A stretch of 64,000 bases of DNA from Narthecium ossifragum (GCA_963920575.1 OY986975.1:22103897-22167896); one strand, 5' to 3'; counted from the stretch's first letter, positions 1-12,369 are shown. Notes: generated by a model not told the origin, from the sequence alone. Program-made: numbers and translations.

Positions 1-1620
1 TTAATTCCAAGTCTTATAACTCTACTCAGATCAAGCCTTATAACTCGTTACATGGAAAAGGCTCAAGAAAAGAAGGTAACAGATAAGGCCTACAAAGATT
101 ATTAACAAGAAAATACATGTCCCTAGTTCACATAATCACATGTGCAAGATCAGCTTTCTCACAATAAAAGTTACAGCTGCTTCTTTGATGCATACTGGGA
201 AGCAAAGAATAAAAGTTCTCACAATAAAAGCTCACAGAACTGGGGTTTCATAGAACGAAACAAATCTCGTTACAAATCCATAGATTGTTGCAGTTATATA
301 TCGGAGGAACAAATCAGTCACTAGAGGAGAGTTTGCTGCATACTGGAAAGCAAAGAATGAAGAGGAAGGGGGTCTAATTGAAATAGCTGCTTCTTTGATT
401 AAAAACAAGGTGATCTTCTTCTGAGAAACTGCGTTTTGGTTCGAAATCTTTTGCTGAGAAGAGAAAGGAAAGCTCACAAAACAGGGGTTTCATCAATCCA
501 AACAAATCTCGTTACAAATCCATAGATCCAAACCAAGAAAACCACCATGAGAAAAATCCGTAGATCCAATAAAAATAAAACAAATCCATAGATCCAAGAA
601 AAATGAAACAAATCCATAGATTGTTGCAGTTATATATCGGAGGAACAAATCAGTCACTAGAGGAGAGTTTGGTGCATACTGGAAAGCAAAGAATGAAGAG
701 GAAGGGGGTCTAATTGAAACAGCTGCTTCTTTGATTAAAAACAAGGTGATCTTCTTATGAGAAACTGCGTTTTGGTTCGAAATCTTTTGCTGAGAAGAGA
801 AAGGAAAGCTCACAAAACGGGGGTTTCATAGATCCAAACAAATCTCGTTACAAATCCATAGATCCAAACCAAGAAAACCACCATGAGAAAAATCCGTAGA
901 TCCAAGAAAAATAAAACAAATCCATAGATTCAAGAAAAATGCAACAAATCCATAGATCCAAACAAATCTCGTTACATGGAAAAGGCTCAAGTAAAGAAGA
1001 GAATTCATAAATCCAAGCACATATACCAAAAAAAAATAAAACAAAGCCATAGATCTAACCTGAGCAGATCCGGTGAGGAGAGACGCCGGAGAGAACACGC
1101 CGGATATAGCCGCCAACGGAGAGGATACGGTGAGGAGAGATGCCGACGGAGAGGAGATGGCGAGCAAAAACTCCGGAGATCGCCGCCAATGGAGAGGAGA
1201 CGGTGAGGAAAACAACACACTGGAGGGAGCCGACGGAGAGAAGGTGAGCTGCTCACCGGAGAGACCCGATGGAGAGGAGATGGTGAAGAGAAATGTCGGA
1301 GAGATCCGGCGGAGAGGAGATGAGGGGGGGGGGGGGTGAGGAGAAACCCTAGCCCGAGTTGTGTTTTTGGACTCTCGGGACTGATGTCTCGAGTGGGCCC
1401 GCGAGTGGGGTGTAGAGTGGGGGACTGATTCGGTATTTTTGAATCGTCTCCCACTCCACTCAGCCGACTCTGGCATTTTTTTTGCCAGAGTCAAATGGCT
1501 GAGTAGAGCCTTTTAGTCCACCCACTCCCTCCACTTGATGTCCAACCAAACAGCTTCAAGTGGAGGGAGTGCTGCTAGTCAGCCACTCCACCCCCCACTT
1601 TTGTCAACCAAACAGGCTCA
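1..1620. repeat. Repeat-rich block, probable end of a DNA transposon
   Basis: No gene is supported here. A unit of about 336 bp is present twice in tandem (about 283-618 and 619-955), and a shorter related piece (CTCGTTACATGGAAAAGGCT) occurs near 47 and 969. A purine-rich stretch at about 1068-1340 is built from variants of CGACGGAGAGGAGAT. The block ends near 1590-1620 with a stretch whose reverse complement begins GAGCCTGTTTGGTTGAC, typical of plant DNA-transposon termini. A similar CCAACCAAACAG string lies near 1542. The left end of the element would lie outside the window. The short open frames in it are low-complexity and copied with the repeat. Confidence 0.5.
283..955. repeat. Tandem duplication, two copies of about 336 bp
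   Basis: Copy 1 (about 283-618) and copy 2 (about 619-955) share long near-identical stretches, for example the segment starting GATTGTTGCAGTTATATATC at 283 and at 619. The two differ by scattered substitutions such as TTGCTGCATACT versus TTGGTGCATACT. Both contain repeated AAATCCATAGATCCAA motifs. Confidence 0.85.
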
Positions 1621-2837
1621 GTCATTGGAAACCTTTTCTTCTAACCATCAAATCGCCCTTATTTAGTATATATGCATAAATATAGTATGGGAGCCACTTT
1701 GTTCCCAAAAGAACCCATCTCAAGTAGTTAATTAATTTGAGGTCCCTAATCATCGAATGTGTTCCACTTGGGAGGCTCAAACTTCTTGAGGACCCAATAA
1801 TGGAAATCAATACAAGGATTCCTTGCACGCTGGAATTTGATGTTTAATGGAGGGCCAAATTGTTAAGACAGACTGGATTGAATCATGTGTCAGTCGATAG
1901 TTTCTTAACTTAGATATGGTCCTGAGACAATAGCTGCCAAAGTTTACAGTTGGATTTGAGAATATCTGGGCTGGCCTGAAATGGAATAGATCGCTCATCT
2001 TTTAATAAAGGGAAGGAGGTGTTAGCATCATAAATTATTAATAAAATATATATATAACTTATCTAAGAAAATATAACACATTAGTCTTATTAATAGAAAA
2101 TAATCGAGGAGGTGTGTTAGAGAGATCTGTGACCCAACTGTGCCTCTGGTTCCCATATATATATTATTTAGTATTTATATATTTTTTTTATTCATATTCT
2201 GCGAGAGTTCAACCCGATCATGGATGATTTGATGGCTGCTACGGAAACCCTGCGGTAACCCAAATATGAAGTGGCCTGGTTTTGGTTCCCATTATTTTTA
2301 TTTGCTCTTTTTATTCATGTTTAATTAATAATAATAATAATAATAATAAAACTTAACTGAGAAAAGCCTTCTCCGGTAGTAATTTTTCAGACGTTGGATT
2401 GATAGCTTAGTGCAGCTACAATGTTGAAGAGTGCGACCGGAAGCATGCAAACAATAATTAGAGCCAACGAAGAGATGTTGACTAGACGCATGTTTGAGGG
2501 TTGGTTGGGGGCTTGAATTGACAAGCTACATGCTTGTAGTGTCAGATGTTGTATCGCATCGTTCAGGGGCCGTTTGGTCGGGTGCATTATTTGATTTCTT
2601 TTAGCTGTGCATCTGATGCTGCATGCACCGGCGATATATATATATATATATAATTTTTATATATGAGCATGATTATAAGTTAATCTTTTGTTGTCCTACT
2701 GGTATCCTATGTGACAGGGTTTATTCTATGTGGCTGCTGGTGTGGAAGGGGTAATAGTGAGGGAGGGGAGAGTTAGGGGGGTTAGTGGGGAGTTATGAGA
2801 GAGGTGAGGGGAGATGGTGGGGGTTAGGTATAGTATA

Positions 2838-2872
<35 letters not shown>

Positions 2873-3089
2873 CAAAACCATGCTTCCTATGATGGTTGTT
2901 TCACACGATACATACGTATGTGATGTATCTTTTATATACCCCGTAAACATATTAAAATATATTCAATAAGTTATGTTAATATTATTTTAATCTCAATAAA
3001 ATTATTATAATATTAATAAAAAATATATGTGTGTCTAACTTTATTGTATAATTATATGAACATTAAAATTATGTGAATATTAAAAAGAA

Positions 3090-3134
<45 letters not shown>

Positions 3135-3381
3135 AACAATCACGGTGCATGATCTAAAAGGCAAACAAAACAGTAACGATGCATGTATCCCCTATCCCAT
3201 GCTTCAAAATCACTGGAGCAACCAAACAAGTGCATCTATTGCTCGATGCATGCACCACATGATGCATGGATCTCACGATTCGATTGAATTACTGGTTCCA
3301 TCAACCAAACACCCCCCTAGTTTATGGACCACTAAACTATATATGTTTGGGACTATTTTGCATGTTTCGTTGCCGTTGCCT
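1621..3381. other. AT-rich intergenic DNA with TA and AAT microsatellites
   Basis: No gene is seen. Simple repeats include an AAT run near 2327-2350 and TA runs near 2637-2652, 2840-2868 and 3095-3132. A GGGGCCGTTTGGTCGG string at about 2569 and a reverse-complement-like CCATCAACCAAACACCCCCC near 3298-3317 suggest a degraded transposon spanning this interval, but I could not match the ends well. Confidence 0.4.
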
Positions 3382-3918
3382 AAGGGCATCCGCATCAGAT
3401 GCCTCAAATGCTCCACTTCCCTATAATATAGGAAGGCAAATATATGAAAATGGGTTAAATCCAAGCTGCACCGGCCACCCTTGATCTTCCCTATTATAGG
3501 GAAGAGCTACGTTGCTCCCCCACATGCAGGGGAGGACTGTTCACCACCCTATTCAGAAACTATACCCATATGATAACTCATGGCCATTTATTTAAAAATA
3601 AAAAAATCTAATTAAGTAATATAAATATTGACATAAAACCCAATTATTTAATTTTATAATATATTTTAATATAAATATATCTCAATGATTAATGATATGA
3701 TATAATATTTAATTATTATAATTATATGACTGTCAAATAATAAATGAAAAATAGAATAAGAAAAGAAGATGAGAGAATGAGTATTTTATTGATGCAGTGA
3801 ATGGTTTAGAAAAGCTGATGCAGAGAATTATAAATAGAAAAAACTATAAAATTAAAAAGTAATATATATTAAAATATTTTGAGAGTGGAATGATAGGGAA
3901 GCTGATGCGGATACCCTT
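3382..3918. mobile_element. MITE with AAGGGCATCCGCATCAG termini
   Basis: The left end reads AAGGGCATCCGCATCAG and the right end is its near inverse (CTGATGCGGATACCCTTG), giving an element of about 537 bp with terminal inverted repeats of at least 17 bp and no coding capacity. The interior is AT-rich. I see no clear target-site duplication, so the superfamily is undecided (Mutator- or hAT-type are possibilities). Confidence 0.65.
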
Positions 3919-3941
3919 GGAGATGTATCGTCACTGTGAGA

Positions 3942-4196
3942 GTGCTGAGATATCTTTTGATATTGCATCACATGGTACAATCGAGATGTAGCACGGCCGA
4001 TTTGGTCGTATTAGCCAGGTGACGATGTGCAAATCAGTTGCAACTTGCACGTTTTTAATGCAACGTTTTGTCATCACTTGTCAGTGCTAAGACATCTTTT
4101 AATATTGCATCACGACACGGCTGATTTGGTCGTATTAGCTAGGTTAGGTGACGATGTGCTAATCGGTTCAAACTTGGACGTTTTTAATACAAAGTT
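3942..4196. repeat. Diverged tandem duplication, about 115-125 bp units
   Basis: Copy 1 (about 3942-4066) and copy 2 (about 4084-4196) share ATATTGCATCAC, GATTTGGTCGTATTAGC, GTGACGATGTGC and ACGTTTTTAAT in the same order. The copies have several substitutions and indels, so the duplication is old. From 4197 to 4790 nothing is recognised. Confidence 0.7.
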
Positions 4197-4791
4197 CAGG
4201 TAGGAAGAAGAAACTAGTCTAGGCCACCCAAAAATAAAAATAAAAAAAAAAAATAAAATAAAAAATTCCGAGAGACTTAGGACCGTGCCCAGAGAGACAT
4301 TGGACCATAGGCGCAAAGAGCCCATGTCCTTTGTAGCATGCCCATATCAAATTGGGCTAGTAGATCCAAGAAAGAGGGGCTCCTCCTAGTTGGAAAATTA
4401 TTGTCTCAGGGATCTAACACATTCTGCTTTGATCTAAGTTTGTCGACTCAATTTGGTGGGAGACATCTCCAATATTTCTCCATGGAGAAGCCATGGTGGA
4501 TGTGTGTGAATCTTGTATGTGATCTCGCTTAAATGGAGTCTGTGATGCCGTGAGGCTTGGATACGAGTGTAGACCCAGTGAGAGCGAGTGCGAGGCATAG
4601 GATGCTCGCTGCAATGTAGTTGACTAATAATAGACGTTGAGTGTAGGATATTTGCCTCCCTAAATCATGATAATCGACTCAATTAATCAGACAAGGCCTT
4701 GCAAAATCTCCCTCTCAATTTCCAATCAAATGTTGCCAAATGAGCAGGTGTAGCACATAGCCACATACTTCGAGAAATAGGAAGAGAAGAA

Positions 4792-6275
4792 TTTTTTTTT
4801 TTTTTTTTGAACAGTTAAGTCTAAAGGCTACAAAATCTTACACATAAGGCAACTCAAAATTGGTTGGGGACAAACCCCCAAGTATCAAAACAAAAACACA
4901 ACTCACGGCAGCTCGAGCTTCCCGATCTATCACGAGTTCTCTTCCCTTGGGATATATTTGATCTCAAAATCAGCAAAATGACGAATCATCCGTCATATCT
5001 TATGTACAACGCCTAAAACATCACGACTCACCGGTATTCGACCCATGATCATCTCTAAACCAAACTTGGAGTCGCTTTCAATTAGTAAGTTGCCACCAGT
5101 CCTCTTTGGCCCCACATAAACTGCCAACCTGATGGCTACAAGCTCACCTTCTAGTTAGACACCACCTTCTTTGTTCCCCTCTCAGACCAAAGGATGGCTT
5201 CATCAAAATCTACATATACCATCCCCAACCAAGCAATGCCGCCCTCCAAATCACAAGAGGCATTGGTTTGTACACGCTGCCCCTCACAACTAGATCTCCT
5301 CCTAAGCTTGATCTTATTGGACTTCTCCACCATCAGAAACTCTCTAGCTTGCCAATTGAGTAGACCGGCACAAGTCATTTATTCCAACACTATCTTCAAC
5401 GAATAGGACCCTACACCATCCTTCCACAACCCCCATAGGCCATACGCCACAAGAGCTTTGAGCAGCAAAGACTCCTCCCCTTTGGCTAGCCGGCACAACT
5501 GAACAAATCAGGCCCTAGGTCCTTCAATTCCTTTTCCAAACCGAAATCTAACAGCACTTGAGACCCCAACTCCTTGGCAAATTGACAACCAAAAAGAATA
5601 TGCTTTATAGTTTCATCTTCCACCTCACAATGACAACACTTCTTATCCGACGTCAAGTGAAGATGCCAACGAGAATGTTGGTCGGAACCTTCTCATGAAG
5701 CAGTTTATACAAAAAAATTCTCACCCTTGGACCAACCGACACATTCCAGACACATCTCCAATATTTGATCACTAACTCATCACGGACTCTATTGCTATGT
5801 TCTTCAAGCATTTGACACAAGGATGCGGCAGTAATCATCCCTTAGGACGTCCAAGTCCATCGCGCTCTCTCAGCTTCCTCCCTACCAACCAGCAGGAGCG
5901 TAAGAATCCGATCAGCTAGAGACGGATGGAATGTTACTCGTATGAATGCTGCTTTCCAACTTCCATCATTAAAGATCAAATCACCAACCTGCATGTCAAG
6001 AATGAAATCGTCGGCAATCATAAGACATGCTCTAGAGGATAAAGGGCCATCCCCAACCCACCAATCTTCACAAAGGTTAGCTAGACCCACGTCCCTTTTC
6101 TTAGCGCATGCCCTGTTTGAAAAGACTCGAGGCTTGGCTAATTGATTTCCACAAAGCAGATACACCAGTCATAAAGCGACGACCTCGGCAACCCAACATG
6201 GTAATCATATTTTACTCTATAGATCGCAACCCATAGTGAATTCTGAGTCTCCAAGAATTTTGCAACACGGCTCAT
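4792..6275 (-). mobile_element. Degenerate LINE (non-LTR retrotransposon), 3' part
   Basis: Read on the minus strand, the poly-A tail is the T run at 4792-4808. Upstream of it lie relics of the C-terminal half of a plant LINE ORF2. At about 5640-5850 there is a zinc-finger reverse-transcriptase-associated stretch (WRCVWNVSVGPRVRIFLYKL, then HC..C residues). At about 5850-6250 there is RT-downstream sequence (GLANLCEDWWVGDGPL). At about 4870-5400 there is an RNase H-like remnant. Many stops and frameshifts break it, so it is inactive. The 5' end is not defined. Confidence 0.7.
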
Positions 6276-6284
6276 CCTCGAAGC

Positions 6285-6343
6285 AACCTGTCTTTTTTTT
6301 TTTTTTTTTTTTTTAACACATAAGCCCGCAGGCTAAACCTGTC
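6285..6343 (-). mobile_element. Ultra-truncated LINE tail flanked by 8-bp repeats
   Basis: A 22-T run (6293-6314) followed by a 21-bp stretch ending at 6335 lies between two copies of AACCTGTC (6285-6292 and 6336-6343). Read on the minus strand it is TAGCCTGCGGGCTTATGTG.. plus poly-A, which matches the 3' terminal motif of the other LINE copies in this window. It looks like an insertion that copied only the last 21 nt plus the tail. A longer imperfect repeat (CCAAGAATTTTGCAA at 6251-6265 and 6372-6386) surrounds it and could be an alternative duplication. Confidence 0.5.
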
Positions 6344-7093
6344 AACGATCAAGATCAGGGTTAGATTTTAACCAAGAATTTTGCAAGGCGGCACATACTA
6401 AATTACTTAATTATCACTTGTCTCACGTGCAAAAAGGAAGAAGATGGGTCAAAGTCAAAGGGATCATTTTCCACGTCAGGTTAGATTTTCACCATGATTG
6501 AGTCTCATGCCTGAACGGACCGTGAAGTCCTATGTATGATTTGAGAGCGATATTGTCCAGCCTTTCAGAGACGAACACAAAATTTTTGTAAGATTTGAGT
6601 GATAAAAAAACTATGAAGATGATACCAAAGTTGAAGATGTATGTAAAGTTGTGAGGATCGTTCATGAACCCAACCAGAAAGATTCTCTCTGCGGCGCACG
6701 ACCCCACGCCTCCCACCCAAAAGGCGTCGATGATCCGCAGGCAATCCGGCAATAAAGTGCTCCAACCGTGGCCGTCGACATAGCCACCCCAATCAAACGG
6801 CTAGGAATTGTCCCACGTGCACACATCCCTCGTCGTGGATGGGCGAGATTAGAGGCGAATTAAATTGCGCCGCGGAGCTCGTACAACCGGGCGCCGCAAT
6901 CCAGGACCCGGACTCCGTTCTCACCGGTGTCGGCGTTGACCATTGGGCAGACGCATTTAATCGGCGTCGTAGTCTGGTCTCTGCTCTGGTTAAATTTATT
7001 TCACCAACTTTATTACGAATATTTAAATAAATATATTATATAAGACTTGATACATCCTATTTTATGAATAGAAATGCCCATAGAAGTTAAACC
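6344..7093. other. Intergenic, nothing recognised
   Basis: The open frames around 6489-7030 are short, overlap each other on both strands and resemble no family that I can recognise. Confidence 0.4.
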
Positions 7094-7413
7094 TTAAGGG
7101 GCGTTTGGTTGCTTGTATTAGCCGATGCATGCATAAGCTAATGCAATATTTTAGTCTATGCAAGTGTTTGGTTGGCCACTGCATCAACTGATACATGTAT
7201 CAGCTAATACAAAAGGGTGTTTGGTTGGTCACTGCATTAGCTAATGCATGCATCAGTTAATGTAAAAAGAGCCTCAAATACTGCATTAGCTAATGCAGCC
7301 AAAATGACTGTTTTTGTTAATGCAGCATTGCATTAGCAGATGCAATGTATTGCATTGCTTTAGCATATACAATGCACTGCATTAGCTTATGCAAACAACC
7401 AAACGCTCTTTTA
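7094..7413. mobile_element. Tourist/PIF-Harbinger-type MITE, 314 bp
   Basis: The element spans 7097-7410 and is flanked by TTA on both sides (7094-7096 and 7411-7413), the usual PIF/Harbinger target duplication. The terminal repeats are AGGGGCGTTTGGTTGCTTGT on the left and, inverted, AAGAGCGTTTGGTTGTTTGC on the right. The inside is filled with short inverted and direct variants of GCATTAGCTAATGCA, which would let it fold on itself. It has no coding capacity. Confidence 0.75.
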
Positions 7414-8415
7414 ATGCATATGACGATCAAGATAAAGACACATGAAAAATAATATTTGTCAGATAATTAGGAGAAAGACAATGATTAATAGGAGACTGCG
7501 GTTAGGGGGCCGCTTAGTATTTTATATCTTTAGAATTTACCCATGGATAAGCATCAAACTTTCCTCCTTATTAGGTTCCATGCTTACGTAACCACCTGAA
7601 AAGATGCATGTCCAAATATCGTGAAAATACACCTTTTCGTCTTATACGTGGATTAATAGAAGTTTTATTAGAATAACATGATTCTTGATAACTTGGTGCC
7701 ATAATGTTCTTTTAAAAAGATATCCCTATATTATGTAATTTTAAAGCTTAATCACGTGCTTAAGCTTGTTAGATACGACATATCATGCTCCTGTTAATTA
7801 GTAAGATTTTATATTTACTAATTTTACTCATCTCATCCTATCTCATCGCGTTGTTTTGTGTTCATTAACAATCTTTACCATACCAAATTACCTATCAACA
7901 ACTTTTAACATTACCACTACTATAAATGGGAATTAGCATGAACAGCAACAAGCAGAAAGAGGACACATTAGCCATGAACTCTACCCCAAATTATTCTTTG
8001 CCGTTAAAAAAAGAAAGGATACCAAACTTTAGATTTCGTGTTGGATCTTATCATCATGAAAAAGCTAGCAAACGTGACACACCCCCATATAAATATATCC
8101 AATCTATATCCCCACTCGTTTCCATTCTTTAGCCAACCCAACTGCTCCCCCCCCCCAGCGTCATCTTCCAGCAGGGGGGAATCCTCCTCCCCCACCGCGT
8201 CGTCGGCCTCGCCGTCACGCCATTGCCATTGTAGTCCAGCTGCAAACCACCACCACCACCACCCAAAAATAAGCAACCGTCGTGGCGACTGCCCGTTCGC
8301 CGGAATTCTCCTTCTCACCAAATGTTCTTTTGGAATAATTGAAGTATTAATAGACACACTGGAAATGGCAAAAATTAATTAGAATGGTCCCCCGAGTTCC
8401 CCTTCTTCCAGGCAG
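7414..8415. other. Intergenic and 3' flank of MED26
   Basis: No further gene is seen. The part near 8200-8415 is expected to hold the 3' UTR and polyadenylation region of the minus-strand MED26 gene. A C-rich and CCA-repeat stretch near 8140-8270 gives proline- or histidine-rich frames that look spurious. Confidence 0.35.
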
Positions 8416-10175
8416 TCACCAGTGCTTCGACTGGAATCCGGTTCCCTTGCTATTGCGCGAGATGTAGCCGTTCTTGGGCTTTGGAATCTCGTGGATATCC
8501 ATCACCTGGATTGTTCTTTGCTTTTTGGCTTCCAAATAATTTCCAATAAATCAAGTATCAGCAGCTTAAAATTAATCTCTTTATATAAAAAGAACATTTT
8601 TTTTCTTAAATAAGTGAGGAGAAGTGCACCATTTTGAGCTTCTTGGTAGTTCTCATGAAGTCTCCTCCTGGCGGAAGCGAGCCTTTCCGGGTCGATCAAG
8701 CTGTCCTTTTGCTCCTTTGGCTTCTATGGGAGTATAAAAATGGCATTTTTAACAAATTAAAGAGTTCTAATGGTACAAAGAGTAAAAGGAAGGAGTTATT
8801 TATACAGCTGGAGAAGCAGAGGTGGGCGTTGATTGGCTCGGCTTAGCTGGGGGAGTCTCCCTCCTGGGGATAGCCTTCGTCCTGGAGGAGCCCATCTCCG
8901 GGGTGTTCCTATCCAAGCTCGAGCTACCACCTTCTTATTTTAAGAATCCAAAAACACCAATTTCTAGATTAAAAATGGTTAATTGTTTGAAATTTTTTCC
9001 AGAAAAACAAAACTAGCACTCACTGTGAGGATTGGGAGAGTAACCAAAATCCAGAACCTAAAGCAAAGAGGAGATTAAATTCCAGAATTTTGATTAAAAT
9101 CCAGTAGAAAAGGAGGTGGTTTGTGCACGAATTTTAGAGCAGAATGATACCTGGTTGCCGTTCTGGAGGCCCCTCCCGGAATTCAGCTGCAGCGGCGAGT
9201 CTCCGTCAGCTGCAAAGAATACAATAAATCCAGAACTTTCTATATTTAGAAAGGATTCAATCAATCAAAGAAGCTCAAAAGATTCACTAGAAAAGCTGAG
9301 ATAAGGATAAAAGTTACTTATCGCCGGCGACGCCCCGGCCTCCGCCGTGGAGCTGGACTTCACCCAGTCGTCGACGAGCTCTTTCCACTTCCTGGAAAAC
9401 AACCGGGAGCTAAGAATCCTAGAAAGTTTCCAGAAGAAAAACACAGGCATAGATAGCTCCAGACGCTGTTCTCTTTATTGGCTACCTAACCAGTATCTTC
9501 ACCAATCTCCGCACTTCGCTGGATGGGTGCTTTCGTAGCCCGTTGACGTGCCTCCCTATATCCGTTTCCTGGATCAAAAGCACCAAAATGGTGAAGAAAA
9601 TAGCTATAAAAATGCAAATTTTTCGAAGATTTTCACGGATTTTATTTGGGAAATCTTGGAGAATAGTATGAAACCTTGAGAACTTTGAAGGTGAGATCCA
9701 TGTCGGCAAGGTGCTGAAGAAGATTAACGAGGATTTCCTCGGGCTAGAGAGAATAATGAGAATAATTAGCTTTTATTCGCGTTAAAATTGGGAGAGGAGA
9801 GGAGGAGCACGAGCATGTGTGGAATTCGTTCACCTGATCGTGATCGTCGAGGCGGTCCTTGATGGCGGCGATCTGGCGCTGCTCGTTGTCGATCGCGTGA
9901 TCCGGATCCTCCGCCTCCTCCTCTGCCGCAATCAATTGCGGGGAAGAAGATTCTGATGGCTTTTCCTCCTCCGCCGCGCGCCTGGGCGGCGTCGGAGTTG
10001 GATCGGCGCAGTTCCGGCACCCCTCCGCCGCGTAAAGCCGCGCAACAATGCCATCGCGCCGCGCGCGGAGCTCCTTCCCGTGGTCCCTCGCCGCCGCCGC
10101 GATGGCGCCGTCGATGATCGCCCACAGATCCACGCCGTAGCTCCGAGTGACCGCCCGAACGTCCTCAGGATCCAT
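8416..10175 (-). CDS. MED26: Mediator subunit MED26 (TFIIS N-terminal domain)
   Basis: Nine exons join in frame on the minus strand: 10175-9834, 9743-9675, 9568-9486, 9391-9318, 9209-9151, 9057-9024, 8930-8806, 8723-8630 and 8528-8416, giving about 330 residues. The start is the ATG at 10175 (MDPEDVRAV); an upstream in-frame ATG at 10259 is judged to be in the 5' UTR. Exons 2-4 encode the TFIIS N-terminal (LW) helical domain, about residues 115-190, with [19 protein letters not shown] and [15 protein letters not shown] linker with FGYSPNPH follows. The C-terminus carries [20 protein letters not shown] and a short Lys-rich stretch ending in SKHW. Mediator bridges transcription factors and RNA polymerase II in the nucleus. 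All junctions use GT..AG. The exon 4 donor (TAA/GTAACT) is the least certain. Confidence 0.88.
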
Positions 10176-12354
10176 CGCCGTTCCGCTCTCTCCCTCTCCC
10201 CCTCCCCCCAACCTCTCCTTTCTCTCTCGATTCGAATCCAATACCTCTCTAGATCCCAAAATCCCCGAATCGATCTCTCTATTCCTCCAACTCTATCCTT
10301 CAAAATCCATCAAAACTCCATCCAAAACCGGAAAGCGACGGGCAATCCATCGCTTCCACCATCTAAGAACCATGCAAAAAAAAAACCCAAAAAAAAAAAA
10401 TCAACCCCGAAACTCACCAAAAATAAAAACGAATTCCAAATAAACCAGATAAAACCCTTCGATCTTGGACAACGATATCGCACAAATATTCCTCTCCAAA
10501 ACCAAAAAAATCCTTCCTTTCCTTGGTTGGACGACAGCGGATAGACGATGGGATGAGGTAACTGGCAAGGAATGATGGTGGTGGGGAAGAGGAGGAACAC
10601 AACACAACACAAGAGAAGAGAAGAGTTTATCCTATTAAAATAATATTAACCCCAATAACATAATTTTTAATGGGATATTAATTAAGCTTATTTATAGCTG
10701 GAATTTTTTAATATAATAATAATAGAATGGAATGGAACGAGCCTTTTGGAGGAGCTTTCTTTTGGGCTTCCTTTTGTGGTTCCGAGAATAATAGGAGCGC
10801 GGGAGGGACTGGAATTTTATTTTAGGCTTTTTAGGGGGTTCTATTTGTGACGTCTTTTTAGATTAATATGCTTGGCTTTTTGTTCACTTTTTAACTTGGA
10901 CGGTTGGGTGCAAAATTGTGTTTTGGTGGGGGGGGGGGGGGGGGGGGGGGCACCGGCATATTCTGTCCCGTTTGGATTTGATCTTGGTGAGACTGGAGCT
11001 CCTAGATTCGTGAATCTGGTGATCGAATGGGCCGGGCCAGACTGGGTCTTGAGTCTCGGGAAGACAACCGATTTGTTTATGGGCCAGGCTTGGTGGCAGT
11101 TTGAGGGCCGGATCTTTTGGTTGGTGGTGGGCTTGGGCTCCGCCATGTTGTAGCCCAAGCCTGGTTGGGCTTCTTCAATGGATAAAGCGTTATTTCTTTG
11201 GGTTAATTACCTTTGAATCATCCAAAACTTCTTAAATTACAAATGGATCAGGTAATATTTGGCTTCACGTATGTACCTCTGAAAACATTGAAAAATATTA
11301 ACCATGCCACTCCGTCATTGTCCGTTTATACATTTGCTTGACTACGATATAAAGCTAACCAGGGCTGGCAAAGTTACTTAATTGCCAATGCCACAAGGTG
11401 TAATGTTGGCCATCAATTTAGATGGACGACCATGATTTAACATAAAATTATATAATATTTGAGTGTGGGACCCTCACCCTCTATCTGTGCTAATCAGGGC
11501 GATCCTGTCGGTGTTCGCGATTCAAAGGTGGAGGAAGAAGGATATGAACTCCAATGTGATGAAGCAAGCAGTCGTTCCAAGAATTTAAAAGAGTATAGAA
11601 GAGAGAAGATAATGTTGTATATTTACTGGAGGGGTAATTTTGTCAATTTATACAGGAAACTGACGGAATGGAACGACAGTTTACCGGAGGTGATTTTTTG
11701 CAAATTTAATAAATAATAGAGATGGCGAAATGCAATAAACGAAAATATACATGGTTTTATGCAAATTGTCTAAAATATAGGTGACGATATGCAAAAAAAA
11801 AAACATATTATTAAAATCTCATTCCTTAGTTTCGTTGGTAAATATCTAATAAATTTTTATTTCATTTACCATCACAAAGATCAAGATGCATCGGAGTCAA
11901 TCGCATTATATAAACATTTGAAAATTACATCATATGAGCCAACCGGCATGTTGAACTCAACTCATCATTGTCTTCCTCGCTTCATAGAAGAGGACGCAGA
12001 TAAAGAGGAGAGCCGGAATCTTGCATGAGAGCCTTGGCGGTGGCCGGAGACGGCGAAAGAGCTTCAAAGGGGAGCGGAGCGACGTAGAGACTAGCGTTGT
12101 GACATTTACAACAATTGTATTAAGAAATATGATATTAACCCGACAGAATAAGCAAGTAACAAACTTATTTTTGTATTGAATAGCCATGAACAACCCCTAA
12201 TAAATGCAAAAAAAATCAGGATTGTCTGATAGCAAACTAATGTAATTTTGCTCTATATATACTTAGCATGAGGACTCATCTCATAAAAAAAATGCAAATA
12301 AAATCTCTGATACAGATTAGACTCTACAAAAATAACTGGAGTATTAGCTAACTC
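10176..12354. other. Upstream region of MED26 and intergenic DNA
   Basis: The part near 10176-10300 is CT-rich and fits a MED26 5' UTR. A 23-base G run lies at 10928-10950. Around 11205-11790 two weakly inverted stretches (CACTCCGTCATTGTCCGTTT near 11309 and, inverted, CATTCCGTCAGTTTCCTGTA near 11650) suggest an old foldback element. No gene is recognised. Confidence 0.4.
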
Positions 12355-12369
12355 AACCTTGAGTCATGA

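Noticed and set aside
826..1494. Minus-strand frame of 222 codons rich in Ser and Pro
   Set aside because: It is produced by the purine-rich GGAGAGGAGAT repeat and runs through the tandem duplication. Overlapping frames on both strands look alike.
9744..10259. Upstream start of the MED26 first exon at 10259
   Set aside because: The extra N-terminal residues are low-complexity and encoded by a CT-rich leader; the family starts with MDP, matching the ATG at 10175.
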